From the NCBI GenBank assembly GCA_035623615.1, contig DASPTB010000132.1, positions 1 to 32,479 on the forward strand: DNA of 32,479 nt. Reading direction: 5' to 3'. Shown one piece after another: positions 15,821 through 23,713 of this stretch. The notes beneath the pieces are model-generated. The model was not told where the DNA came from, searched no databases, and worked only from the letters and a program-made list of their open reading frames with translations. Each line of letters begins with the position of its first letter. Position 1 is the first letter of the stretch. Position numbers and translations under genes: made by a program. The stretch comes from DASPTB01 sp035623615. Its GTDB lineage: Bacteria; Actinomycetota; UBA4738.

Positions 15821-16960
15821 CTACCCGGTGGCCTCGATCACGCCGAACAGCCCGTGGCTCTCGTCCCCGGGTCCGGCGGTGAAGAACAGCTGGTTGGCGG
15901 CTCCAGACGGACCGCCGTTGGCAAACTCGATCGCCCACAGACCGGGGATCTTGATGATCCTTCCGCTGCGCCGGCGGAGCTTGCCGGCGTGCTTCCACGA
16001 TCCGCCCGACCACGAGTAGGCGTTGATCACTCCGTTGCCGAAGTTGCCGACCAGGAGGTCGTTGCTGAAGCGCCCAAAGTCGCTGGGAGCCATCGCGAGA
16101 CCCCAGGGCGCGTTCAGGACGCCGCGGCTCGCGACGCGGGCGACGAACATGCCGCTCGTGTCGTACTCGTCGACGAACCCGAGCGTGGCGCCGTCCGCTT
16201 CGTCGCCGGAGCCGGGGACCTGCTTGGCATACGTGACGAACACGTCGTCACCGATCGCCTGGATGCCGAACGGCGCGTAGCCCTTCGGCAGGTTCGGGTC
16301 GGTGAACCGACCGGGCGTCGTGATCTGGGTGAAGTTGCCATCGAAGACGTCCACGGTGCCGTTGTGGAAGTCGGTGGCATACAGGCGGTCGCCGCCCGGC
16401 GTCGACGCGATGGCGAGTCCTTTGAAGATCGCTCCCACGTCCGTCTTGTCGACGACCACGAACGCCTGCGTCGACGGCGCGGGCGGCGGGACGTTCGGGT
16501 TCCAGCCGAGGATCTGGCCGGCCTCGGTGTCGAACAGGAACAGCGACGGTCCCGAGTGCATCCCGTCGGTGACGGCGAAGTCGGAGCCACCATTGAAGAC
16601 GACGCCCGTCGGGTCCTCGGGCACGCTGACGACGAACGAACCTTTCGTCCCGTCGCTCCCGTAGATGGTGGACAGGCTCGTCCCGTTGTCGCCGACCCAC
16701 CAGGGTGTCTCCGGTCCCGCCGCAAGGCCCCACGCGTTCACGAGATCGGTGTCCTGATGCGCGGCCACCCCCGCTTTGTCCGATACGAGCCTCATGAGGC
16801 TGTACCCGGCCATCGCGGGGTGGAGGCCCGCGGGGCGCGCCGTGGACACCGGCCGCGTGTTGGCAGACGCCGGTGAGCCGGAGGCCCCGAACAACGCCGC
16901 CACGGTGGCGAGCGTCACCGCCCCGGCGAGCACGAACGATCTGAGCCGAAACCCAGTCAT
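15821..16960 (-). CDS. Secreted TIGR03118 family protein (predicted beta-propeller)
   Basis: A 379-residue exported protein. The N-terminus MTGFRLRSFVLAGAVTLATV is a signal peptide, with likely cleavage after SPASANT. The mature part shows repeated strand-rich units with NAWGLA, WWVGDNGT, GGDRLYATDFHNGTVDVFD, YAPFGIQAIGDDVFVTYAKQ and NDLLVGNFGNGVINAY, which match the TIGR03118 family. These are secreted proteins of unknown function with an NHL/SMP-30-like propeller look. ATG at 16960 has GAAGGGAGGG upstream. It is monocistronic, with a long leader that holds an inverted repeat at 16985-16999. Confidence 0.85.
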   Translation of the reverse strand: MTGFRLRSFVLAGAVTLATVAALFGASGSPASANTRPVSTARPAGLHPAMAGYSLMRLVSDKAGVAAHQDTDLVNAWGLAAGPETPWWVGDNGTSLSTIYGSDGTKGSFVVSVPEDPTGVVFNGGSDFAVTDGMHSGPSLFLFDTEAGQILGWNPNVPPPAPSTQAFVVVDKTDVGAIFKGLAIASTPGGDRLYATDFHNGTVDVFDGNFTQITTPGRFTDPNLPKGYAPFGIQAIGDDVFVTYAKQVPGSGDEADGATLGFVDEYDTSGMFVARVASRGVLNAPWGLAMAPSDFGRFSNDLLVGNFGNGVINAYSWSGGSWKHAGKLRRRSGRIIKIPGLWAIEFANGGPSGAANQLFFTAGPGDESHGLFGVIEATG

Positions 16961-17200
16961 GCACCCTCCCTTCGCCCTGGACCCCAGACCCGGGGTCTGC
17001 CTTCCCCGCGCCCAGCGCGCACTCACGAAGCCGCACTGCGGCCGGTGAGCGCAGGTACTACGGGCGACCCTGGGGAGGGGTTTGGGAAAGGGAGGTGAAC
17101 ACACCGAGTCGGGCGAGCAACTCCCGGACGGATGGCGGGCCCGGTTCTGGGTCGACGCGGAGGGTAGCGACGCGCGCGATCCGCGAGGTCGCCGGCGGGC
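16961..17200. other. Intergenic region between Rieske and TIGR03118 genes
   Basis: These 240 bases separate two minus-strand genes. Apart from the inverted repeat at 16985-16999 and the ribosome site of the TIGR03118 gene, no gene, clear terminator or convincing promoter was recognised. Confidence 0.4.
16985..16999. repeat. Perfect 15-bp inverted repeat in the leader of the TIGR03118 gene
   Basis: CAGACCC G GGGTCTG is a perfect 7-bp inverted repeat around one base, 25 bases upstream of the start codon. An overlapping alternative pairing is GACCCC/GGGGTC (16980-16985 with 16992-16997). It could be an operator or an mRNA hairpin near the ribosome site. Confidence 0.4.
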
Positions 17201-18352
17201 TCAGCCCTGGAGCAGCGGCCTGCCCATGTGCCGGCGGTACTGCTCGTTGAACCAGAACAGGAACCGGTCCTGGCGCGGGTAGACACCCGTCGTGTACGCG
17301 CGAGAGCCGACGCCCGTTTGCGCCCGCGAGCAGACGCCCCAGTCCTGCTTGCTGATCAGGTCCCAGAACTCGACAACCGGCTCCGGCTTGAAGTTCGGGC
17401 TCTCGATCGTCTCCGGCCGGAAGAGATACTCGGACACGACCTGTGTGTGGCCGGGCCCCTTCGGGTAGGCAACGTAGTACATCGCTGCGTCCGGGTGCAG
17501 GTTCAGCATCAGGTTCGGGAACGAGAACATCCCGTAGTACATGCGGTAGTCGTCGGGGTCCAGGTCCGGGAACTTCGGCAGCTCGGACTGCCCGGTCATC
17601 GTGAAGCTCGTAGCGCCCTCGACCATCCCGTTGCCGTCGTCGGGAACCTGCTCGTCCCACACCTCACCGAACCGGTACAAGGGAACGACCTTGACCAGCT
17701 CGGGGTGGATGGTCGGGCAGTGCAGACACTCGTTGAAGTTCTCGACGATGATCTTCCAGTTGGCGGCCACCTCGTAGACGATGCGCACCCCGACCCGCAG
17801 CTCGTCCATCTTGTAGCGGCCGAACGCCGTGATGGTCTCCGCTCCGTCGTTGAGCGCTTCGAGCAACGGCCGGGGCTCGGCCGACATATTGACGAACAGG
17901 AAGCCGGCATAGTCCTCGACGGCGATCCCGTGCAGCGGGAACTGCGACCGCTCGAAGTGCTCGTCCTCCTGCACGTTCGGGGTCCCGATGAGGCAGCCGT
18001 TCAGATCGTACGTCCACGCGTGGTACGGGCACCGGAAAGCCTTGCGTACGTTTCCCATGCCGTCGTCGAGGAACTTCGTTCCCCGGTGGCTGCAGACGTT
18101 GTAGAAGGCGTGGATCTCGCCTTCCTCGTTGCGGGTCAGGAAGATCGACTCGCCCGCCACGTCCTTGACGACGTAATCGCCCCGGTTTGGGATCTCCTCG
18201 GCACGTCCCACGCAGATCCAGTCCCCGAACCAGACGCGTTGGCGCTCGTCCTCGTAGACTTCGTCGCTCACGTAGTCCGTCCCCGACAGCGTCGGCTGCG
18301 GGGTCCAATTGGGCGCGCGGTTGCGCAGGTCGGCGACGTCTTCCTTCTGCAT
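17201..18352 (-). CDS. Rieske non-heme iron oxygenase, alpha subunit (quaternary-amine/ring-hydroxylating type)
   Basis: A 383-residue Rieske oxygenase. The [2Fe-2S] ligands are Cys87 and His89 (CSHRGTKF) and Cys108 and His111 (CPYH). The mononuclear iron site is NFNECLHCPTIHPEL with His211 and His216. A C-terminal SRPBCC substrate domain follows. This iron-site wording resembles oxygenases that demethylate glycine betaine, stachydrine, carnitine or choline as much as aromatic dioxygenases. The reductase/ferredoxin partner is not adjacent, and no small beta subunit is present. ATG at 18352 has AGGAG 12 bases upstream, slightly far. It is divergent from the urease-like operon. Confidence 0.9.
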   Translation of the reverse strand: MQKEDVADLRNRAPNWTPQPTLSGTDYVSDEVYEDERQRVWFGDWICVGRAEEIPNRGDYVVKDVAGESIFLTRNEEGEIHAFYNVCSHRGTKFLDDGMGNVRKAFRCPYHAWTYDLNGCLIGTPNVQEDEHFERSQFPLHGIAVEDYAGFLFVNMSAEPRPLLEALNDGAETITAFGRYKMDELRVGVRIVYEVAANWKIIVENFNECLHCPTIHPELVKVVPLYRFGEVWDEQVPDDGNGMVEGATSFTMTGQSELPKFPDLDPDDYRMYYGMFSFPNLMLNLHPDAAMYYVAYPKGPGHTQVVSEYLFRPETIESPNFKPEPVVEFWDLISKQDWGVCSRAQTGVGSRAYTTGVYPRQDRFLFWFNEQYRRHMGRPLLQG

Positions 18353-18388
18353 GCGAAGCTCACTCTCCTGGGGACGGGGTCGCTTACA

Positions 18389-18394
18389 AGGATA
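18389..18394 (-). promoter_or_regulatory. Candidate -10 box for the Rieske oxygenase gene
   Basis: TATCCT on the minus strand would start RNA near 18382, leaving a ~30-base leader with the AGGAG site. It lies 19 bases from the opposing ureA -10 box, so the two promoters overlap and may compete. Confidence 0.4.
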
Positions 18395-18412
18395 CCAGCG
18401 GGGTCTGGGGCG

Positions 18413-18418
18413 TAAGCT
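18413..18418 (+). promoter_or_regulatory. -10 box (TAAGCT) for leaderless transcription of the urease-like operon
   Basis: TAAGCT is followed by six bases and then the GTG at 18425. This is the same spacing as upstream of 8913 and 13842. No recognisable -35 or ribosome site is present. Confidence 0.5.
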
Positions 18419-18424
18419 CCGGCC

Positions 18425-18733
18425 GTGCACCTCGACCCGACCGAGGAAGACCGGCTGCGGGTGTTTGCGGCCGCGGAGCTCGCACGCCGGTCGCTCGCCG
18501 ACGGCCTCGCGCTGAGCGCGCCGGAGGCCGCGGCGTTGGTGGCCGACGAGATGCACCGGGCAGCGCGACGCGGAGGCTCGCTCGACGACGTGATCGACGC
18601 GGGGCGGCGGGCGGTTCCACGCGAGCGCGTGATGGACGGCGTGCCCGCGATCGTCGGCGACGTGAAGGTCGAGGTGCTGCTCGGCGACGGCCGGCGGCTC
18701 GCGGTCGTCCGTCCCTGGGAGGGGACCCCGTGA
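18425..18733 (+). CDS. ureA: Urease gamma subunit homologue
   Basis: A 102-residue protein collinear with UreA: HLDPTEEDRLRVFAAAELARR at the N-terminus, LSAPEAAALVADEM, the ARRGGSLDDVIDAGRRAV segment, RERVMDGVPAIVGDVKVE and a C-terminal strand. Length is normal (~100). In ureases the gamma subunit packs against alpha and beta in the (abg)3 assembly. GTG is set by the leaderless promoter six bases upstream. Its TGA overlaps the GTG of ureB. The organisation ureABC is canonical, but no ureDEFG genes follow. Confidence 0.9.
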   Translation: MHLDPTEEDRLRVFAAAELARRSLADGLALSAPEAAALVADEMHRAARRGGSLDDVIDAGRRAVPRERVMDGVPAIVGDVKVEVLLGDGRRLAVVRPWEGTP

Positions 18734-19020
18734 GCAACCCGTCGCCGCCGGGTGCGATCGTGACGGGACAGGGCTCGATCCGCACGGCGGAAGGCCTCAA
18801 GCGCCGGACGCTGACCGTGACCAGCACGTCCGCGCGTCCCATCCGCGTGTCGTCGCACTACCCGTTCTGGCGGGCGAATCGCCGGCTGGAATTCGACCGC
18901 GTCGCGGCGCGAGGGTTCCGGCTCGACATCCCCGCCGGCGACTCGCTGCGCTGGGGGCCGGGTGAGAGCCGCGAGGTGACGCTCGTCGCGCTCGCCGGTT
19001 CGGACCGCGACGATGGCTGA
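18730..19020 (+). CDS. ureB: Urease beta subunit homologue, short and divergent
   Basis: A 96-residue UreB homologue: PGAIVTGQGSI start, ARPIRVSSHYPFW (canonical RPIQVGSHYHFFE), LEFDRVAARGFRLDIPAGDS and GPGESREVTLVALAG. The conserved SHYHF is SHYPF, and the C-terminal tail after VALAG (usually a further 15-20 residues with GFxG) is missing. GTG at 18730 overlaps the ureA stop, and its own stop overlaps the ureC start by 8 bases, so the three subunits are translationally coupled. The divergence matches that of the alpha subunit. Confidence 0.85.
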   Translation: MSNPSPPGAIVTGQGSIRTAEGLKRRTLTVTSTSARPIRVSSHYPFWRANRRLEFDRVAARGFRLDIPAGDSLRWGPGESREVTLVALAGSDRDDG

Positions 19021-20704
19021 GCTCTCTCGCGAGGAGTACGCGGCGCGGTACGGCCCGACGACGGGCGACCGCGTCCGGCTCGCGAACACCGACCTGTGGA
19101 TCCGGGTGCGGGACGACCACGTCGGCTACGGCGACGAACCCCTGTGGGGCTACGCGAAGAACATCCGCTCGCGAATGACGCAGTTCGACCGCGCGACCGC
19201 CGACAGCGAGCTCGACGTCCTGATCGCCGGCGTCGTGTTGATCGACCCTCTGCTCGGGGTCGTGAAGACGAACATCGGCGTGAAGGACGGCCGGGTCGTA
19301 GGGATCGGGCGGGCGGGCAACCCCGACATCACCGCGGGCGTCGACATGACGATCGGGCCGAGCACGCTCCCGATCATGGGATACGGACTCATCGCAACAC
19401 CGGGTGCCGTCGACAGCCACGTCCACCTGATCACGCCGGCGCTCGTGCCGCCGGCTCTGTCCGCGGGCGTCACCACCCTGATCACCGCGGGCTTCGAGGA
19501 GCCGCCACGGCATATGACGCGTCTGTACCAGGCGTTCGAAGCACTGCCGGTGAACCTCGGGCTGCAGTCGAGCGCCCGTTCGGAGGAGGCTCCGGCCACC
19601 GAACGGCTGATCGAGGCCGGCTCGATCGGGCTGAAGATCCACGAGGACTGGGGGGCGTACCCCGAGATCGTCGACGCGACGCTGCGCGTCGCCGATCAGC
19701 ACGACGTGGCCGTCTGCCTGCACACGGACGGGCTCAACGAATCGTGCGAGCTCGACGAGACCGTGTCGGCGATCGCGGGGCGCGCCGTGCACGCGTACCA
19801 CGTCGAGGGAGTGGGCGGGGGCCATGTTCCGGACCTGATCGGGCTCGTTCGGGAACCGAACGTCGTGTGCTCGTCGACGACGCCGACGATCCCGTACGGG
19901 GCCGCGACCGCGGCCGAGCACCTGCAGATGATCCTGCTCGTGCACGGCGGGTCGTTCGACTCGCCCGCCGACGTCGAGGCCGCGCGCGAGCGCATCCACG
20001 AGCGCACGATGGCCGCCGAGGGCCCGCTCCACGAACTCGGCGCGATCGGGATCGTGAACTCCGACTCCCAGGGGATGGGCCGGATCGGCGAGACGGTGCG
20101 CCGGACGTTCCAGCTGGCGGACAGGATGAAGACATGGCGGGCGAGCCCCGCGGCAGCGGCCTGGCAGGAGGATGCCGGGGAGGACGACAACGACCGTGTC
20201 CTACGCTACCTGGCCAAGGTCACTGCCGAGCCGGCGCGCGTCCACGGGATCGAGGACGAGGTGGGGAGCCTGGCACCCGGGCGGCTCGCCGATGTCGTGC
20301 TGTGGCGCTCCACCTCGTTCGGCGTCCGGCCCGAGCTCGTCCTGAAGGCGGGCTACCCGGTCTGGGGAGCGCTCGGCGAAGGCAACGCGAGCGTCGAAGG
20401 CGCCGAGCCGGTGCGCTACCGCCCGCACTGGGGAGCACTCGGCCACGCGGCCGCGTCCCTCGCGACCACCTTCGTTTCACGCGCCGCGGAGGAAGCGGGG
20501 TTCGCGGAGCGGCTCGGCACGCGGCGGCGCGTGGTCGCCGTTCACGGGACGCGCACGGTTCGGCGCGACGCGCTCGTCGCGAACACCGCCACCGCCGACG
20601 TGGAGGTCGATCCCGCGGACGGAACCGTGCGGCTCGACGGGCACATCCTGGCATCCGAGCCGGCGACGGAGCTTCCGCTGAACCGGACCTACCTGCTGGG
20701 TTGA
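19013..20704 (+). CDS. ureC: Urease alpha subunit homologue with altered flap and substrate loop
   Basis: A 563-residue UreC homologue. Aligned by eye to Klebsiella UreC, the nickel ligands and catalytic groups are kept: His136 and His138 (DSHVHL), carbamylated Lys208 and His210 (GLKIHEDWG), His237 (LHTDGLNE), His263 (YHVEGVGGGH), flap His311, and Asp351 (NSDSQGMGR). Three features differ. The flap Cys (C319) is Val310 in LLVHGG. About 11 residues are missing after GVTT, which removes the loop with the urea-contacting Ala167. The Ala363 equivalent is Gly354. A nickel amidohydrolase is likely, but the substrate may not be urea. ATG at 19013 overlaps ureB. An SDR gene follows after 25 bases. 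Confidence 0.9.
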   Translation: MAELSREEYAARYGPTTGDRVRLANTDLWIRVRDDHVGYGDEPLWGYAKNIRSRMTQFDRATADSELDVLIAGVVLIDPLLGVVKTNIGVKDGRVVGIGRAGNPDITAGVDMTIGPSTLPIMGYGLIATPGAVDSHVHLITPALVPPALSAGVTTLITAGFEEPPRHMTRLYQAFEALPVNLGLQSSARSEEAPATERLIEAGSIGLKIHEDWGAYPEIVDATLRVADQHDVAVCLHTDGLNESCELDETVSAIAGRAVHAYHVEGVGGGHVPDLIGLVREPNVVCSSTTPTIPYGAATAAEHLQMILLVHGGSFDSPADVEAARERIHERTMAAEGPLHELGAIGIVNSDSQGMGRIGETVRRTFQLADRMKTWRASPAAAAWQEDAGEDDNDRVLRYLAKVTAEPARVHGIEDEVGSLAPGRLADVVLWRSTSFGVRPELVLKAGYPVWGALGEGNASVEGAEPVRYRPHWGALGHAAASLATTFVSRAAEEAGFAERLGTRRRVVAVHGTRTVRRDALVANTATADVEVDPADGTVRLDGHILASEPATELPLNRTYLLG

Positions 20705-20729
20705 ACCACCGACGGAAAGGGGGCGGCGC

Positions 20730-21512
20730 ATGTTCGACCTGAAGGGGAAGGTTGCGGTCGTCACGGGCGGCGGGTCGGGGATCGGCCGCGCGACCGTCCG
20801 CCGGCTCGCGTCCGCGGGCGCTCGCGTGCTCGTCGCCGACCTGACGGACGAGACCGCGCTCGCGACGGAGGTCGACGGCGCCTCTGTCAGGACCGACGTC
20901 ACGAACGAGGACGAGGTCGCCACCGTGATGGCGTCCGCGGCCCGGGTGTACGGGGGACTCGACGTCGTCGTGAGTTGTGCGGGGATCGCCGAGGGGACCG
21001 AACCCGTCGTCGACGAGGACGACGATCTGTACGTGAAGCAGTTCAGGGTGAACACCCTCGGGGTGGTGCACTCGATCAAGCACGGCGCCCGGAACATGGC
21101 GGGGGGTGGGTCGATCGTGAACGTCGCGTCGATCACCGCGACGATGGCGTTGCCGCGCAGCGGCCCCTACGCGGTGTCGAAGTGGGGCGTGGTCGGCGCG
21201 ACGCGGCAGGCGGCGGTCGAGCTCGGCGGCCGAGGTATCCGCGTCAACTGCATCTGCCCGTCGGTCGTCGACACGCCGATGATCCGCGGCGACGACAGCG
21301 CGGCGGTCCGCGGCCTGGTGGCGTTCCAGCGGTCGGTTCCCATTCCCCGGATGCTGCGGCCGGAGGAGATCGCCGGCGTCGTGCACTTCCTCGCGAGCGA
21401 CGAGAGCGGGCTCATCACCGGGCAGGTCATCAACGTCGACGGCGGCTGGAGCGTCGGGCCGTCGATCGAGCACTTCGACTGGCTCGCGGCCGGGCGCCCG
21501 CCGACGCCATAG
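20730..21512 (+). CDS. Short-chain dehydrogenase/reductase in the urease-like operon
   Basis: A 260-residue classical SDR: TGGGSGIG (~12-19), VADLTD with Asp38 after the second strand (NAD preference), SCAGIAEG in place of NNAG, catalytic Ser in VASITATMA, YAVSK as YxxxK, and GQVINVDGGWS near the end. ATG at 20730 has GGAAAGGGGG upstream and lies 25 bases after the ureC stop, so it is cotranscribed with ureABC. A dehydrogenase is not part of known urease operons, so it probably acts on the product or precursor of the urease-like enzyme (inference). It ends 9 bases from the convergent dppF stop with no terminator between. Confidence 0.9.
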   Translation: MFDLKGKVAVVTGGGSGIGRATVRRLASAGARVLVADLTDETALATEVDGASVRTDVTNEDEVATVMASAARVYGGLDVVVSCAGIAEGTEPVVDEDDDLYVKQFRVNTLGVVHSIKHGARNMAGGGSIVNVASITATMALPRSGPYAVSKWGVVGATRQAAVELGGRGIRVNCICPSVVDTPMIRGDDSAAVRGLVAFQRSVPIPRMLRPEEIAGVVHFLASDESGLITGQVINVDGGWSVGPSIEHFDWLAAGRPPTP

Positions 21513-21521
21513 GTCCCGGGT

Positions 21522-22622
21522 TCAAGCCGAGGCGGAGGACCCTCCGACCCGAACGGCCGCCCGCTCGGGTGACGCTCGCACCTCGTCCGTGAAATGGCAC
21601 GCGACGGCGTGCCCGCGGGCGACGGACGCGAGCGGCGGCGGCTCCGCCTCGCACCGCTCCGGGTTGCCGAGCTTCTGGCGGAGCCAGCACCGCGTGTGGA
21701 ATCGGCAGCCGGGCGGCGGCGCGGCCGGGCTGGGCGGGTCGCCCGTCAGCACGATGTGCGTCCGGCGAGCCTCGATCTCGGGGTCGGGGCGCGGGATGGC
21801 CGACAACAACGCGATCGTGTACGGGTGCAAGGGGTCGTCGTGCAGGACGTCGGTCGGCGCCGACTCGACGACCTGGCCCATGTACAGAACGGCGATGCGA
21901 TCGCTGATGTGGCGCACGACCGCCAGATCGTGTGCGATGAACAGGTACGTCAGGTCGAACTCGCGCTGGAGCCGCTGCAGCAGATTGATGATCTGCGCCT
22001 GGATCGAAACGTCGAGGGCGCTGACGGCTTCGTCGGCGACCACCAGGGACGGGCGCAGCGCCAGCGCGCGGGCCAAGCCCACGCGCTGGCGCTGCCCGCC
22101 GCTCAGCTCGTGCGGGTAGCGCGTGGCCATGCGGGCGGGAAGGCCGACGGTGCCGAGCAGCTCCTCGACGCGGGCGCGCCGCTCGGTCTTCTTTCCCAGC
22201 CGGTGGACTTTGAGCGGCTCGTCGATGCACTTGCCGACGCTCATCCTCGGGTCGAGCGAGCTGTACGGATCCTGGAACACCATCTGCAGGCGGGCAGTCA
22301 CCTGCTTCGCACCGGCGCCCTTCAGTGAGGCGAGATCGGTTCCCTCGAACACCACGCGGCCGGACGTCGGCGCATACAGGCGCACGATGGCCCGTCCGAT
22401 CGTCGTCTTCCCGCTTCCCGACTCGCCGACGAGCCCCACCGTCTCTCCGCGGCGAATGTCGAGCGTCACCCCGTCGACCGCGCGCACCGTTCCGATGGTC
22501 TTTCGGAACACCACCCCCCGCGTGATCGGGAAGTGGACGCGCAGGTCCTGCACCTCGAGGAGCGCGCCGTCGGTCGTCGGAGTGATTCCCCCATCGCCGC
22601 CCCGCTCCCCGGCGTCGCTCAC
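21522..22622 (-). CDS. dppF: Dipeptide/oligopeptide ABC importer, second ATPase (DppF/OppF type)
   Basis: A 366-residue ABC ATPase: Walker A GESGSGKT (66-73), Q-loop QMVFQDPYSSLDP, signature LSGGQRQR, Walker B VVADEAVSALD (Ala replaces the usual Pro after DE) and H-loop IAHD. The C-terminal Opp/Dpp extension contains cysteines (GCRFHTRC, ERC, VAC), the set that holds a [4Fe-4S] cluster in some OppD/OppF proteins. GTG at 22622 overlaps the dppD stop by four bases. It is the last gene of the importer operon. Confidence 0.93.
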   Translation of the reverse strand: MSDAGERGGDGGITPTTDGALLEVQDLRVHFPITRGVVFRKTIGTVRAVDGVTLDIRRGETVGLVGESGSGKTTIGRAIVRLYAPTSGRVVFEGTDLASLKGAGAKQVTARLQMVFQDPYSSLDPRMSVGKCIDEPLKVHRLGKKTERRARVEELLGTVGLPARMATRYPHELSGGQRQRVGLARALALRPSLVVADEAVSALDVSIQAQIINLLQRLQREFDLTYLFIAHDLAVVRHISDRIAVLYMGQVVESAPTDVLHDDPLHPYTIALLSAIPRPDPEIEARRTHIVLTGDPPSPAAPPPGCRFHTRCWLRQKLGNPERCEAEPPPLASVARGHAVACHFTDEVRASPERAAVRVGGSSASA

Positions 22623-23713
22623 GCGGGCCCCTCCGGCGATGCGGTCGCGGCAGCCGCGGGAGGAGGCGCGGGAACGAACCCGGGCCGCAGCGGCGCCGCC
22701 CCACGCACCTCTTCAGCCGTCACGGGGTTGTGGCACGCAGCCTCGTGCTCGAGGCCGGACCCGTCCGCCGTCCCTTCCCCGATCGGCCGCAGCGGCGGCA
22801 TCTCGGTCCAGCACGACGACACCCGCCACGCGCACCGCGGCGCGAAGGGACAGCCCACGGGCGGCTCCTCCAGGTCGGGCGGCGCGCCCTCGATCGGCCG
22901 GAGCGCCTTCCCGCGGTCGTCGATGGCGGGAACCGAGTTCAGGAGCCCGACCGTGTACGGATGGCGCGGGTTGGCGAACAGCTCCACCGTTGAGGCCGTC
23001 TCCATCACGAAGCCCGCGTACATGACGGCGATGCGCCGGGCGACTCTCGCCATGATCCCGAGGTCGTGGCTGATCAACAGCAGCGCCGTCCCGAGATCGC
23101 GCGTCAGGCCGACGAGCAGCTCGAGCACCTGCGCCTGGATCGTCACGTCGAGCGCCGTCGTCGGCTCGTCGGCGATGAGCAGTCGCGGATGCAACGCCAG
23201 CGCCATCGCGATCATCACCCGCTGCCGCATCCCGCCGCTGAACTGGTGGGGGAAGCGAACGAGCTGGTCCTCCGCGTTCGGGATGCCGACCTGCCGGAGC
23301 AGGTCCGCCGCGCGGGCCCGGGCGTCGGCCTTTCCCACCTGCTCGTGGGCCCGAAGGATCTCGGTCACCTGTTCGCCGATCGTGATGACCGGGTTGAGGC
23401 TCGACATCGGATCCTGGAAGACCATCGAGATGTCCTTGCCGCGCAGCCGGCGCAAGTCGCGCTCGGGGCTGCCGATCAGGTCGGTGCCGTCGAACAGGAT
23501 CTGCCCGGACGCGACGCGGCCTGCCGGCGCCGGGAGAAGGCCCATCACGGCGAGGCTCGTCACGCTCTTGCCCGACCCCGACTCGCCGACGAGACCGACG
23601 GTCTCGCCCGCGCCGACGTCGAGGCTCACGCCGTTCACCGCGTGCACCTCGCCCTGCGGCGTGTCGAAGCGCACGACCAGGTCGCGCACCGACAAGAGCG
23701 CTTCGCCGGTCAC
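22619..23713 (-). CDS. dppD: Dipeptide/oligopeptide ABC importer, first ATPase (DppD/OppD type)
   Basis: A 364-residue ABC ATPase: Walker A GESGSGKS (43-50), SMVFQDPMSSLNPV, signature FSGGMRQR, Walker B LIADEPTTALD, H-loop ISHD, and the C-terminal cysteine block GCPFAPRC with CWTE and ACH. It ends in an Ala/Pro-rich tail. GTG at 23713 overlaps the dppC stop by four bases (GTGA). The reading frame stays open upstream into dppC because of GC content; the start is set by the LLSVRDLVV beginning and the overlap. Confidence 0.93.
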   Translation of the reverse strand: MTGEALLSVRDLVVRFDTPQGEVHAVNGVSLDVGAGETVGLVGESGSGKSVTSLAVMGLLPAPAGRVASGQILFDGTDLIGSPERDLRRLRGKDISMVFQDPMSSLNPVITIGEQVTEILRAHEQVGKADARARAADLLRQVGIPNAEDQLVRFPHQFSGGMRQRVMIAMALALHPRLLIADEPTTALDVTIQAQVLELLVGLTRDLGTALLLISHDLGIMARVARRIAVMYAGFVMETASTVELFANPRHPYTVGLLNSVPAIDDRGKALRPIEGAPPDLEEPPVGCPFAPRCAWRVSSCWTEMPPLRPIGEGTADGSGLEHEAACHNPVTAEEVRGAAPLRPGFVPAPPPAAAATASPEGPA

